A stretch of 64,000 bases of DNA from an uncultured Pelagibacteraceae bacterium. GTDB taxonomy: Bacteria; Pseudomonadota; Alphaproteobacteria; Pelagibacterales; Pelagibacteraceae. Below are positions 9,703 through 20,044 of this stretch, in pieces. Location: assembly GCA_902624885.1 (NCBI GenBank), contig CACNZU010000001.1, positions 81,535 through 145,534 on the forward strand, in the 5' to 3' direction. Positions within the stretch are counted from its first letter, which is position 1. The number at the start of each line of letters is the position of its first letter. The position numbers were made by a program, and so were the translations under genes. The notes under the pieces are model-generated. The model ran no database searches. It was not told the DNA's origin and saw only the letters and a list, made by a program, of their open reading frames with translations.

Positions 9703-10214
9703 TTTATAGTTTTTATAATTTGACTGTAATCCTCATCTTTTAAGGGACCAATATACTTATTCAGAATTACCAATTCCTTATTAATCAAAATACTTTCTGG
9801 AATTCCATAAACCCCAAAATTTATAGAAATTTTTCCATATTCATCTTTTGCTATAAAGTGATATGGGTTACCCAACTCTTTTAGAAAATTCTTAGCATTA
9901 ACTTGTTTATCTTTAAAATTTATTCCTACTAATTTTAATTTTGATGTTTTATTTAGTATCATTAATGTAGAGTGCTCTAGTCTACATGGGCCGCACCATG
10001 ATGCCCAAAAGTTAATTAGGGTGAAATCGTTTTTCTTAAGTTCTTCTACATCCAAAAAATCATTTCCATCAAAACGCTCTAATATAATTTTATCTAATTT
10101 TTTTCCGACTAAACTTTTAGTATTATAACTTTTTTCTTTATTTAAGCTTAAATAGAATATTCCAATAATAAATAAAAAAAATGTAAGCGTTAAAATTTTA
10201 ATTGTTGTTTGCAT
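9699..10214 (-). CDS. ccmG: Thiol:disulfide interchange protein CcmG/DsbE
   Basis: Thioredoxin-fold WASWCGPCRLEH motif; ccm operon. Confidence 0.92.
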   Translation of the reverse strand: MQTTIKILTLTFFLFIIGIFYLSLNKEKSYNTKSLVGKKLDKIILERFDGNDFLDVEELKKNDFTLINFWASWCGPCRLEHSTLMILNKTSKLKLVGINFKDKQVNAKNFLKELGNPYHFIAKDEYGKISINFGVYGIPESILINKELVILNKYIGPLKDEDYSQIIKTIN

Positions 10215-12081
10215 TTTTAAAAACTCTTAAAAAACCTCCCAAACTTAACATAATAACTGAAATCCATATCCAAATCATCATGGGTTTTTTTTGAAATTTA
10301 ATATTATAAAATTCTGATCTGTCTATGTTGCTCATAGTTAAATAGTAGTCTTTAATTAAATTTGTTTTTATTGCCGCTTCATAAGTCAATGTGCTTGGAT
10401 TGTCATAAATTCTTATTTCAGGACTTAAAATATTTACTTCCCCTAGTTTCATGTTTTTAACCTCAAGATTTCCAATCACGGCTTTATAATTAGAAAAATC
10501 TTTTAAACTCAATCTTTTTAATTTTATTTCATAATTATCAAAACTGATTGTCTCACCTACTTTTAAATTAAAGTCCTTTTCGATCGAAAAATTATGATTT
10601 AAACCGATAAATAAAACTAAAAATCCAAAAGATAAGTGTGAAGTTATTCTAGCTAAATCAAAATTTGAATTTTTAAAACATTTGACCAGATCAAACATAG
10701 TTGAGATAATTAAGAATAAAGAAGAAATAATTATTAAGTTAGATATTACTGTATAACTCTTAAAGAAAAATACTATCAAAAAATTTATAACTAAAGCTGA
10801 AGCCAAAAAAAATAAAAAATTCTTTATATCATTAAATTTGTTTTTTATCCATTTCGTGTTAGGACCAATGGCCATGAAAAAGAGAAAAACAGCAACTACC
10901 GGAAATATAACTGCGTTATAAAAAGGCGGTCCAACTGAAATTTTGTTATTCGTAAGAGCATCAGTAATAATTGGGTACAAGGTTCCAATTAGAACCGTTA
11001 ATAAGTAAAAGAGCATGAACCAATTATTGATTAAAACAAAAGTTTCTTTGCTATTTGAGTTAATGAAACTATTTGATGTTTTATATTTCTTAAATAGTAG
11101 ATAGATTGAACTAAAAATCATTAAGCTTAAAAAAATTAATATAAAAACTCCTCTACTTGGATCACTTGCAAAAGTATGTACTGAATTTAAAATTCCAGAT
11201 CTTACTAAAAAGGTTCCAGTCACACTTAGTATAAAAGTCATTAAACAAAGAGTTATTACCCAAAAATATAACTGATTTCTTTTCTCTAAAACTATTACCG
11301 AATGAAAAAGTGCTGTCATAGCAAACCAAGGTAATAGAGACGCGTTTTCAACCGGATCCCAGAACCAGAAACCACCCCAGCCTAATTCATAATAAGCCCA
11401 AATCGAACCAATCAAAATTCCTAAAGACTGGAAACCCCAAGAGACCAAAACCCAATTTTTGATAGAGTAAGCAAATTGTTTTTCTGAGTAATCGGTTACC
11501 AAAGATGCCATTGCCGCCGAAAAATAAATTGAAGAACCTACAAAACCTATATAAAGCAGTGGTGGATGAATGACTAAAGCTGGATCTTGAAGAATTGGAT
11601 TGAGACCCAATCCTTCTTTAGGCACAGGTGAAACTGTTGCAAAAGGATTAGAATTAAAAAGTATAAAGAACAAAAAACCAAGAATTATAATATTTTGAAA
11701 AATTAAAGTGTACAATCTATAATTTTTAGGATGATTTTTATTTTTAATTAAAAAAAGAAAAGAAAATATAGTCAAAATTATAATCCATAACATCAAGCTA
11801 CCCTCATGACTGCCCCATGTGCCAGCTATTTTGTAAAATAAAGGCTTTTCAGAATGTGAGTTTTCATAAACGTTAACAAGTGAAAAATCAGAAATGATAA
11901 AAGCCGCAACTAAAGTGAAAAAGCAGCTCATTACAAAGGAGGTTTGAATCAAACTTATTTTAAATATTTTTGAAGGTATTGTTTCACCAACGGATTTAAT
12001 ACTTTTTGAAGAGAAGTAAATAATTATGAAACTAAAAATTGCGTTCAAAAATAATAAAGAATTTCCCAAATTACTTAACAT
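10198..12081 (-). CDS. ccmF: Cytochrome c-type biogenesis protein CcmF
   Basis: WGGFWFWDPVENASLLPW heme-handling motif, many TM segments. Confidence 0.95.
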   Translation of the reverse strand: MLSNLGNSLLFLNAIFSFIIIYFSSKSIKSVGETIPSKIFKISLIQTSFVMSCFFTLVAAFIISDFSLVNVYENSHSEKPLFYKIAGTWGSHEGSLMLWIIILTIFSFLFLIKNKNHPKNYRLYTLIFQNIIILGFLFFILFNSNPFATVSPVPKEGLGLNPILQDPALVIHPPLLYIGFVGSSIYFSAAMASLVTDYSEKQFAYSIKNWVLVSWGFQSLGILIGSIWAYYELGWGGFWFWDPVENASLLPWFAMTALFHSVIVLEKRNQLYFWVITLCLMTFILSVTGTFLVRSGILNSVHTFASDPSRGVFILIFLSLMIFSSIYLLFKKYKTSNSFINSNSKETFVLINNWFMLFYLLTVLIGTLYPIITDALTNNKISVGPPFYNAVIFPVVAVFLFFMAIGPNTKWIKNKFNDIKNFLFFLASALVINFLIVFFFKSYTVISNLIIISSLFLIISTMFDLVKCFKNSNFDLARITSHLSFGFLVLFIGLNHNFSIEKDFNLKVGETISFDNYEIKLKRLSLKDFSNYKAVIGNLEVKNMKLGEVNILSPEIRIYDNPSTLTYEAAIKTNLIKDYYLTMSNIDRSEFYNIKFQKKPMMIWIWISVIMLSLGGFLRVFKNANNN

Positions 12082-12499
12082 TTTTTTTGATAATCTCCTT
12101 AAGTTCTGGCGGCATGTAATTTTCGTCGTGTTTAGCTAGGATCCGGTCTGCAATAAAGTATTTTTTATCTTGGAGCTTTCCTTCTGCAACAACTCCTTTT
12201 TCTTCAGAGAATAAATTGGGTACTGTTCCGCTATAACTTACTCTTATTTCATTTTTAAAGTCGGTAATTGTAAATTTTATTTCTGCTCCACTGATTATTA
12301 GAGAGTTTTTTTTTACCATTCCACCTACCCTAATTTTTTTATTTATACTGTTATCTTGACTATTTTTGATATCTGTAGGCGATTTAAAATATAGGATATT
12401 GCTGCTTAAAGTTTTCAATATAATAAATATAGCTATTAAAGATGAGAAAAGTATTGCTGTTAAAAGAGCAGCTCTTTTTTTAACTTTTTTTGGAAGCAT
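12071..12499 (-). CDS. ccmE: Cytochrome c maturation protein CcmE
   Basis: KKIRVGGMV...; AKHDENYMPPELKE motif with heme-binding H/Y. Confidence 0.93.
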   Translation of the reverse strand: MLPKKVKKRAALLTAILFSSLIAIFIILKTLSSNILYFKSPTDIKNSQDNSINKKIRVGGMVKKNSLIISGAEIKFTITDFKNEIRVSYSGTVPNLFSEEKGVVAEGKLQDKKYFIADRILAKHDENYMPPELKEIIKKNVK

Positions 12500-12507
12500 T
12501 AAATGCT

Positions 12508-12741
12508 TTAGAAAGTTTTATTATAAGTTGAAAAAACTTTAGAGGCAACTTTAGATTTTTCCAAAGCTATTTTTTTCCGCTCTACTGAAAGTTTTTCAAT
12601 TTCAATAGCAAATTCTTTTTCGTACTTTTTGAGTGTTTTACGCGTTTTATAATAAAAAACTGCACATACTAGAAAAGTTAAAACAAAGGATGACCAAACG
12701 AATATGCCATATCCATCCATGTAAATTAAATTATTAATCAT
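12508..12741 (-). CDS. ccmD: Heme exporter protein CcmD
   Basis: Short single-TM protein (GYGIFVWSSFVLTFLV) between ccmC and ccmE. Confidence 0.8.
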   Translation of the reverse strand: MINNLIYMDGYGIFVWSSFVLTFLVCAVFYYKTRKTLKKYEKEFAIEIEKLSVERKKIALEKSKVASKVFSTYNKTF

Positions 12742-13445
12742 AATCTTTTTAAATTATTTTTCTTAATTCTAATGATTTCTGTCTTATATTTCATCAGAAA
12801 AATTAGCGCACAATACAAAATTAATACTAAAAACATGAGCAATAAGGGCATTAACATTGAGGCGTGAATAGTACTTGTGCCTGTTATCTTAATACTAGCT
12901 GGTTGATGAAGAGTGTTCCACCACTCTACAGAATATTTTATAATTGGAATATTTATAAAACCTACAGCAGCTATTATGCTTGAAATTTTATTTGCTTTAT
13001 CTTCATCAGAAATTAGTTTTTGCGTAAGTATAAATAAAAAATAAAATAAAGCTAAAATTAACATTGAGGTAATTCTGGCATCCCAAGCCCAAAAAGTTCC
13101 CCAGGTAGGTTGACCCCAAATAGATCCTGTGACTAAAGCAATACAAGTAAACATTAAGCCTATAGGTGCAATACTTTTTGATATTAATTTAAAATTTTTG
13201 ACTTTAAATATAAAATTTAAAATAGATAACAAAGCAATACAAGTAAATGAGGCTAGACCTATCCAAGCAGCAGGAACATGAATGTACATTATTCTGACAC
13301 TATCGCCTTGTAAATAATCCGGTGGAGAAAATATTAGTGCAAATGATAGAGCCACTAAAAGTAGAGCAAAGAAAATTGAGTTGATAAAATTTATTACTCT
13401 CTCAATCCAAATGAATATATTACTGTTATAAAAAAAATTAAACAT
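12738..13445 (-). CDS. ccmC: Heme exporter protein CcmC
   Basis: WGQPTWGTFWAWDARITSMLIL tryptophan-rich motif. Confidence 0.94.
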   Translation of the reverse strand: MFNFFYNSNIFIWIERVINFINSIFFALLLVALSFALIFSPPDYLQGDSVRIMYIHVPAAWIGLASFTCIALLSILNFIFKVKNFKLISKSIAPIGLMFTCIALVTGSIWGQPTWGTFWAWDARITSMLILALFYFLFILTQKLISDEDKANKISSIIAAVGFINIPIIKYSVEWWNTLHQPASIKITGTSTIHASMLMPLLLMFLVLILYCALIFLMKYKTEIIRIKKNNLKRL

Positions 13446-13457
13446 CAGCTTTAACTA

Positions 13458-13565
13458 CTATAATAATATTTTTTTGTGAAGTTCTATTATAGGCCCAATT
13501 AAGAATGGGAGGGAGTAATATAAGAAGTTTATTCCTAATTGGGCTAAAACGATATAAAAGTACAT
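13458..13565 (-). CDS. Candidate small hydrophobic ORF, 35 aa (MYFYIVLAQLGINFLYYSLPFLIGPIIELHKKILL)
   Basis: Manual translation of the hspQ-ccmC gap; the frame is open back to the hspQ stop; weak SD; not in the supplied track. Confidence 0.35.
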   Translation of the reverse strand: MYFYIVLAQLGINFLYYSLPFLIGPIIELHKKILL

Positions 13566-13619
13566 TAATTCTGTGTTCCAGATTTGAATAAATATTGTTT
13601 TATTTATGGCGATCGTAAA

Positions 13620-13943
13620 TTAGTTAGAAATCTTGAAGTAACTGGCACCCCTTTTTCCTGAAAAAATTTCCTCTATGAGTGGATGTTTCACCGGCTTTTT
13701 AGACTTATCTAATAATAAGTTTTGTTCAGAAACATAAGCTTCGTATGTCACATCGTTACTTTCAGCTAGAAGGTGATAAAAAGGCTGATCTTTTCTTGGT
13801 CTAACATCTTTTGGAATTGACTGATACCATTCTTCAGAATTATTAAACTCAAAGTCAACATCATAGATTACTCCTCTAAAATCGAAATGCCTATGTTTGA
13901 CTACTTCACCGATTGAAAATTTAGCATTATTGCTTATTGCCAT
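13620..13943 (-). CDS. hspQ: Heat shock protein HspQ / hemimethylated DNA-binding YccV family
   Basis: FSIGEVVKHRHFDFRGVIYDVDFEF ... DQPFYHLLAE motif. Confidence 0.92.
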   Translation of the reverse strand: MAISNNAKFSIGEVVKHRHFDFRGVIYDVDFEFNNSEEWYQSIPKDVRPRKDQPFYHLLAESNDVTYEAYVSEQNLLLDKSKKPVKHPLIEEIFSGKRGASYFKISN

Positions 13944-14023
13944 ATCTCATAGTTAATAATTTTTTTATCAAAATCAATATCTAAATTGTTAAAATCTCAT
14001 AATATGTTAGTCTCTATCTTATT

Positions 14024-14569
14024 GTGAATAAGTCATTTTTAAAATTTATAACTGACTTTGGGCCATTACTAATTTTTTTTACTATTTATTACAAGAGCGG
14101 AAATAACCTTACAGCGGCTATCCCTCCTTTAATTATTGCAACTATTATAGCTGTTGCAATTATGTATTTTATAGAAAAAAAAATTCCATATGTCCCACTA
14201 ATAGGTGGTGTAATCATAACGTTATTTGGAGGTTTAACTTTATATTTTAATAACCCGGTCTTTATTTATATGAAACCAACGATAGTAAATATAATTTTCG
14301 CTTTAATTTTAATTATAAGCAAAGTTGTTTTTCAAAAAAACTTTCTGAAATTTTTTTTACAAACAGCTTTTCAATTAAATGAAACTGGCTGGAATAAACT
14401 GAATTTTAGATGGGCTTATTTTTTTATATTCTTAGCAATATTGAATGAAATAGTTTGGAGAACACAGCCAGAAGCATTTTGGGTAAATTTTAAAGTATGG
14501 GGTATCTTGCCTATCACTTTTGTATTTACCGCCTTTCAAATACCGTTAATCAACAGATATAAAATATGA
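14024..14569 (+). CDS. Inner membrane septation protein A (YciB/IspZ family), GTG start
   Basis: DFGPLLIFFTIYYKSG N-terminus; AYFFIFLAILNEIVWR C-terminal motif. Confidence 0.9.
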   Translation: MNKSFLKFITDFGPLLIFFTIYYKSGNNLTAAIPPLIIATIIAVAIMYFIEKKIPYVPLIGGVIITLFGGLTLYFNNPVFIYMKPTIVNIIFALILIISKVVFQKNFLKFFLQTAFQLNETGWNKLNFRWAYFFIFLAILNEIVWRTQPEAFWVNFKVWGILPITFVFTAFQIPLINRYKI

Positions 14570-14913
14570 ATAAAATTAAATTGATCATAAATAATGACCT
14601 AAAAAAAAAAGAAAGAGAAAGATTTTTTATAAAAAAAGAACTTAAATGTATTTTAAATCTTTATGCAAAAATGGTATCAAATGGATCTTGGAGAGATTAT
14701 GCATTTTCAACAGGATCAAGAGAAGTTTCATTTGATGTTTATCAAAGAACATCTGAAAAACCTGTGCTTAGAATTACGAAAAACTTAAAGCCTGTTTATT
14801 TAAACGAAAAGTATTTTATAAAAGATAAAGATGGAAAAATTATTAAAAAATCAGAAAACCTCGATTACCTAATCACAAAAACTAGTTGGAATAAATTAAG
14901 GTTAATAAAGTAA
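14566..14913 (+). CDS. DUF2794 family protein
   Basis: ELKCILNLYAKMVSNGSWRDYAF...VSFDVYQRTSEKPVLRI pattern. Confidence 0.8.
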   Translation: MNKIKLIINNDLKKKERERFFIKKELKCILNLYAKMVSNGSWRDYAFSTGSREVSFDVYQRTSEKPVLRITKNLKPVYLNEKYFIKDKDGKIIKKSENLDYLITKTSWNKLRLIK

Positions 14914-14918
14914 CTATT

Positions 14919-15671
14919 CTATCTTCTCTGACCAAAAAGTCTAAGAAGCATGATAAAAAGATTTATAAAATCAAGGTATAGTGTTAAAGCGCCCATAACA
15001 GCTTTTTTACCCATCAATTCACCGCTGTCACTGACTAGGTACATATTTTTTATTTTTTGAGTATCATATGCTGTCAGACCTACAAACACTAAGACACCAA
15101 TTATTGAAATGACAAAATACATCATCGAAGATTTCATAAAAATATTTACTAGAGATGCGATTATAATTCCAAAAAGTCCCATCATTAAAAATGAACCTAG
15201 TTTAGTTAGATCTCGTTTTGTTGTATAACCGTAAATACTCATAGCTCCAAAAGTGCCGGCAGTAATAAAAAATACTCTTGTTATACTTGCGCCAGTGTAA
15301 ATTAAAAAAATTGATGAGAGAGATGCTCCCATTAAAGCAGCGAACACCCAAAAAGTAGTTTGAGCTTTAGCTGCTGACATTTTAGCTATTCCGAAGCTCA
15401 TATAAAAAACTATTGCAAGCGGCGCCAACATAATTACCCATTTTAAGCCTGAAGCATATATCGTGTTACCAAAATTAGTTAGTCCTATTATTTGACCCTC
15501 CGCTGAAGTCACGACAGCCATCTTAAAAAACAATAATGCAATAAACCCTGTTAATAGAACGCCCGAAGCCATGTAGTTATAGACCTTTAGCATATAAGAT
15601 CTTAATCCTTGATCTATAATAGCTTCTGATGCCGATGAACGAACAGTTGATCTTTGTTTATTGATTTCCAT
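14919..15671 (-). CDS. Bax inhibitor-1/YccA family membrane protein
   Basis: Seven TM segments; GLTAYDTQKIKNMY motif; start trimmed to MEINKQ. Confidence 0.9.
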   Translation of the reverse strand: MEINKQRSTVRSSASEAIIDQGLRSYMLKVYNYMASGVLLTGFIALLFFKMAVVTSAEGQIIGLTNFGNTIYASGLKWVIMLAPLAIVFYMSFGIAKMSAAKAQTTFWVFAALMGASLSSIFLIYTGASITRVFFITAGTFGAMSIYGYTTKRDLTKLGSFLMMGLFGIIIASLVNIFMKSSMMYFVISIIGVLVFVGLTAYDTQKIKNMYLVSDSGELMGKKAVMGALTLYLDFINLFIMLLRLFGQRR

Positions 15672-15752
15672 AATTGAATATATAAGTTTTTTTAAATACT
15701 TTTCAATAGGCAAAAATTGACCTAAAAAAACTGTTATAAATATTACAATTTT

Positions 15753-16790
15753 ATGAAATTTAAAAAATTAGGCACTACAGATTTGGACGTCAGTTTAATA
15801 TGTCTGGGAACTATGACATGGGGCACTCAAAATAGTGAAAAAGATGCCTTTGAGCAAATGGATTATTCTTTAGGAGAGGGAGTAAATTTTTTTGATACAG
15901 CTGAGCTTTATTCAGTACCTCCTAACTCAGACTCCTACGGTAAGACTGAGACTATAATTGGAAATTGGTTTGAAAAAAGAAAGAACAGAAAAAAAATAAT
16001 TTTAGCTTCAAAAGTTGCGGGTCCTGGATGTAACTGGATAAGGGGTGGTAAAAATAATTTTGATGAAAAGACAATTGGCAAAGCCATTGATGGCAGCTTA
16101 AAAAGACTTAAAACAGATTATATAGATTTATACCAATTGCATTGGCCTGAAAGATCAACCAATTTTTTTGGATCAAGAGAATATACAATCGATAATGATG
16201 AAGGTGCATGGAATAGCTTTGAGAATGTTCTTGAAGCGTTAGATAAATTTATAAAAAGTGGTAAAATTAGATACGTTGGCATGTCTAATGAAACACCTTA
16301 TGGTCTTTCAAGATATATTGAATTATCTAAAAGTAAAAAATTACCTAGGATGATGTCAGTCCAAAACCCTTACAATCTAGTCAATAGGACTTACGAAATT
16401 GGTATGTCTGAAATTTCAATAAGGGAAAAATGTGGTCTTCTAGTTTATTATCCTCTTGCGACAGGTGCTCTATCAGGAAAATATAGAAATGGTCAGATGC
16501 CTAAAAATTCTAGACAAGCTTTGTTCAGAGGTTGGGAAAGGCATCTAAATCCTTTAGCTTTAAAAGCGTATGAAGAATATTTTAAACTAGCTAAAGAAAG
16601 TGATATGACAATGGCTCAACTAGCCCAGGCCTTTGTAAATACCAGGCCTTTTGTTACAAGTAATATAATAGGTGCAACAACGATGGAACAACTAAAGGAA
16701 AATATAGATAGTGTTAATATTGAGTTGTCCGACGAAATTATGAATAAGATTAATATTATACATAATAATAATCCAAATCCATCTCCTTAA
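15753..16790 (+). CDS. Aldo/keto reductase
   Basis: FFDTAELYS, LYQLHWPE, and NIIGATTMEQLKENI motifs. Confidence 0.92.
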   Translation: MKFKKLGTTDLDVSLICLGTMTWGTQNSEKDAFEQMDYSLGEGVNFFDTAELYSVPPNSDSYGKTETIIGNWFEKRKNRKKIILASKVAGPGCNWIRGGKNNFDEKTIGKAIDGSLKRLKTDYIDLYQLHWPERSTNFFGSREYTIDNDEGAWNSFENVLEALDKFIKSGKIRYVGMSNETPYGLSRYIELSKSKKLPRMMSVQNPYNLVNRTYEIGMSEISIREKCGLLVYYPLATGALSGKYRNGQMPKNSRQALFRGWERHLNPLALKAYEEYFKLAKESDMTMAQLAQAFVNTRPFVTSNIIGATTMEQLKENIDSVNIELSDEIMNKINIIHNNNPNPSP

Positions 16791-16833
16791 TTCAAGGCAT
16801 TGAAATAGATAATTTTTAGTATAAAAATAAAAT

Positions 16834-17334
16834 ATGGCAGTCAAAAAACTTTTTATATTTCTAATATTGTTTTTATTTTCTGTAGACGCGTTCGCGGTTA
16901 CACCAAGATCTACAGGAAAATACAAAAACTGGGAAAGCTTCGTAGCAGAAACTGATAAAGGGAAAATTTGCTTTGCTCAAACTATACCAACCAAAAGAGC
17001 ACCAGCGGCTATTAAAAGAGATAAATCTAAGCTATTTGTTACCTTTAGACCTTCTGAGGAAATAAAAGATGAAGTAAGTTTAACTAGTGGTCACGATTAT
17101 AAAACATCTAGTGTGACTGCTAGCTCAGGAAAAAGAAGGTACTCTTTCTTTTCTCAAAAAAACTTTGCGTGGCTATTAGATGATCAAGAGGAGAAAAAAT
17201 TTATTCAATTGATGAAAAAAGCAACTGACATAATTGTAAAAGCAAGAACCACAAAGGGAGCGGAGACAACTGATCACTACTCAATGATGGGATTTACTAA
17301 AGCTTATAACACAGCAAAAAAAGCTTGTAGCTAA
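16834..17334 (+). CDS. Invasion-associated locus B (IalB)-like secreted protein
   Basis: Signal peptide, W-x-KICFAQTIP, GFTKAYNTAKKAC pattern. Confidence 0.65.
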   Translation: MAVKKLFIFLILFLFSVDAFAVTPRSTGKYKNWESFVAETDKGKICFAQTIPTKRAPAAIKRDKSKLFVTFRPSEEIKDEVSLTSGHDYKTSSVTASSGKRRYSFFSQKNFAWLLDDQEEKKFIQLMKKATDIIVKARTTKGAETTDHYSMMGFTKAYNTAKKACS

Positions 17335-18519
17335 ATGAAAAAAATTGTTTTAGCCTATTCAGGCGGTTTGGATACATCTATAATTTTAAGATGGTTACAA
17401 GAAAATTATAAAGCTGAAATAATAGCTTACACCTCTGATATTGGACAAGTCTTAGATAAAAAAAAAATTATTAAGAATGCTAAAAGACTAGGCGTTAAAA
17501 AAATAATTATTGAAAATCTTAAAAATATCTTTGTGAAAGATTATGTTTTTCCAATGATAAGAGCTCATGCAGTTTATGAGGGGGTATATTTATTAGGCAC
17601 ATCTATTGCCAGACCGTTAATTGCAAAAAGACAAGTTGAAATTGCAAAAAAATTTAAGGCTTTTGCAGTTTCTCATGGCGCGACAGGAAAAGGCAACGAT
17701 CAAGTGAGATTCGAGCTTGGTTACTCATATTTTGGTAAAAACAAGATTAAAACAATAGCGCCTTGGAGAGAATGGAAATTACAATCAAGAGCGGATTTAA
17801 TTAAATATGCAAAAAAAAACAATATACCAATTCCTAAAGATAAAAAAGGTGCTCCACCATTTTCCGTAGATGACAATATTTTTCATACCTCAACAGAGGG
17901 TAAAATTTTAGAGGACCCAAAAAACTCAGCACCTGAATTTATTTATCAGAGAACAGTTGCGCCACAAAAAGCTCCTAACAAACCTACAAAAGTAAAAATT
18001 ACTTTTAAAAACAGTGACCCGGTTGCCGTAAATGGAAAAAAATTAAGTCCTGAAAAGCTTTTAATTAAATTAAATATTCTTGCTGGAAAAAATGGAATAG
18101 GGAGAGTTGATTTAGTTGAAAATAGATTTATTGGAATTAAATCCAGAGGTGTTTACGAAACTCCAGGTGGTACTGTGTTATATACCGCACATAGAGCTAT
18201 AGAGTCTGTAACTCTTGATAAAGAAACCGCTCATAAAAAAGAGAGAATAATGCCAGAGTATGCTGAGCTAGTATATAACGGCTATTGGTTTTCAAAAAAG
18301 AGGCTTAAATTACAAAAATTAATTGATAAAAAAAGAAGCAAAGTATCTGGTGACATTGTTTTAAGTTTGTGTAAGGGGAACATAACTGTTCTGTCAAGAA
18401 GAACGAAAAATAAAGCATATTCAATGAAAAAAGTTTCTTTTGAGGAGAATAAAACCTTTAATAAAAGAAAAGTTGAAAATTTTATAAAATTTCACTCTAA
18501 ACAGTTAAATAAAGCCTAA
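17335..18519 (+). CDS. argG: Argininosuccinate synthase
   Basis: KKIVLAYSGGLDTSIILRWL; HGATGKGNDQVRFE. Confidence 0.97.
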   Translation: MKKIVLAYSGGLDTSIILRWLQENYKAEIIAYTSDIGQVLDKKKIIKNAKRLGVKKIIIENLKNIFVKDYVFPMIRAHAVYEGVYLLGTSIARPLIAKRQVEIAKKFKAFAVSHGATGKGNDQVRFELGYSYFGKNKIKTIAPWREWKLQSRADLIKYAKKNNIPIPKDKKGAPPFSVDDNIFHTSTEGKILEDPKNSAPEFIYQRTVAPQKAPNKPTKVKITFKNSDPVAVNGKKLSPEKLLIKLNILAGKNGIGRVDLVENRFIGIKSRGVYETPGGTVLYTAHRAIESVTLDKETAHKKERIMPEYAELVYNGYWFSKKRLKLQKLIDKKRSKVSGDIVLSLCKGNITVLSRRTKNKAYSMKKVSFEENKTFNKRKVENFIKFHSKQLNKA

Positions 18520-18541
18520 ATTTTTGATAGATTAATATTAA

Positions 18542-18928
18542 ATGAACAGTTCGATTCGAAATATTCAGTTAGTTGCGGTTATAGTTGTTCTTGTATCAAC
18601 TATTATTGCTTTCTTTTTAGAAATGAAAGAAATGTACGAAAACAAAGACATTACATTAGCTGATTTGCTTTTAATGTTCATTTATATCGAGGTAATTGGT
18701 TTAGTGAGATCTTATTGGGAAACTCAATCCGTAAGAATAACATATCCTTTAATCATAGCTATTACAGCGCTAGCTCGGTTCATAATATTACAAGATAAAG
18801 AGAGTGACCCTGCCAATCTGATTTATATTTCTCTAGCTATTTTAATAGTCGCGATTGCTACAGTAATTATAAGATTTAGAAATAGTAAGTACTTAAAAAT
18901 TGAAAAGTCTAGGTCAAGCGAGCTTTAA
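18542..18928 (+). CDS. Phosphate-starvation-inducible PsiE family protein
   Basis: Four TM segments; LADLLLMFIYIEVIGLVRSYWE motif. Confidence 0.82.
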   Translation: MNSSIRNIQLVAVIVVLVSTIIAFFLEMKEMYENKDITLADLLLMFIYIEVIGLVRSYWETQSVRITYPLIIAITALARFIILQDKESDPANLIYISLAILIVAIATVIIRFRNSKYLKIEKSRSSEL

Positions 18929-19751
18929 AACACGTTAAAGTATTCTTTAATAAACATGCAATCGTCATTGGTCCTACACCTCCAGGAACAGGAGTTATCG
19001 CTTTAACATTATCTTTTAATTCATCAAAGTTCACATCTCCTACTATCTTTTCTCCTACTTTATTTATACCAACATCTATAACAATAGCATTTTTTTTTAC
19101 CCAGTTTTTTTTGATCAAATTAGGAACTCCGACAGCTGCTACTAAAATATCTGCTTTGAGGCACTCATTTTGTAAGTCATTGGTTTTTGAATGAACTATA
19201 GTCACTGTGCAATTTTCCTTTAATAATAATTGAGCCATTGGCTTTCCATTTAAATTAGATCTTCCTATTATGACAGCATGTTTACCTGCTAAGTTTGGTT
19301 CTATCTTTTTAATCAATAAAAGACATCCTAAAGGGGTGCAAGGAACAATTGAGTCATAACCTGATGAAAGGTTGCCTACATTTATTGGGTTAAAGCCATC
19401 AACATCTTTTGATGGATTAATTGCATTAATAATTTTCTTTTTGCTAATTTGGCTCGGCAACGGAAGCTGAACTAGAATACCAGAAACTTCATCGTTTTTA
19501 TTTAGTTCTTTAATTTTCTCTAAAATATCTTTTTCACTCACATTTTTCGGATATCTAACTATTTGAGAGTTGATACCAACCTCTCTAGCGCTTTTTTCTT
19601 TATTCTTTACATATAAAAGACTGGGCGCGAAATCGCCGATTAAAATAACTGTTAGACTGGGTGTTTTACCCTTCTTTTTCTTTAAATCTGAAATTTCTCT
19701 TCTGATTTCATTTCTTATAATCTCTGCTTCCTTTTTTCCGTCAATAATCAT
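18909..19751 (-). CDS. folD: Bifunctional methylene-THF dehydrogenase/cyclohydrolase
   Basis: GILVQLPLPSQI, PCTPLGCL, TPVPGGVGPMTIACLL. Confidence 0.97.
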   Translation of the reverse strand: MIIDGKKEAEIIRNEIRREISDLKKKKGKTPSLTVILIGDFAPSLLYVKNKEKSAREVGINSQIVRYPKNVSEKDILEKIKELNKNDEVSGILVQLPLPSQISKKKIINAINPSKDVDGFNPINVGNLSSGYDSIVPCTPLGCLLLIKKIEPNLAGKHAVIIGRSNLNGKPMAQLLLKENCTVTIVHSKTNDLQNECLKADILVAAVGVPNLIKKNWVKKNAIVIDVGINKVGEKIVGDVNFDELKDNVKAITPVPGGVGPMTIACLLKNTLTCFKARLT

Positions 19752-20044
19752 CTTAAAAATAATCCTGGTGCAAACATTTCAAAAACTATATTCCTAAAAA
19801 ACATTAATCCTAAGATCAGAATCACTGGAGAGATATCTATAGATCCTAAGTTGGGTAAAAATCTTCTGATGAAATTTAAAGGTGGAGCTGTAAGCTTGTA
19901 AGAAACATCTAAAACAGAATAGACAAATCTATTACTTGTATTTAAAACATTAAAAGCAACCAGCCAACTAAATATTACGTGGATAATTAATATCCAGATG
20001 TAAAGACTCACTATGTTGTCGAATAGAATTAATATCGACTTCAT
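19748..20044 (-). CDS. YggT family membrane protein
   Basis: Two TM helices with LTAPPLNFIRRFLPNLGSIDISPVILIL. Confidence 0.88.
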   Translation of the reverse strand: MKSILILFDNIVSLYIWILIIHVIFSWLVAFNVLNTSNRFVYSVLDVSYKLTAPPLNFIRRFLPNLGSIDISPVILILGLMFFRNIVFEMFAPGLFLR

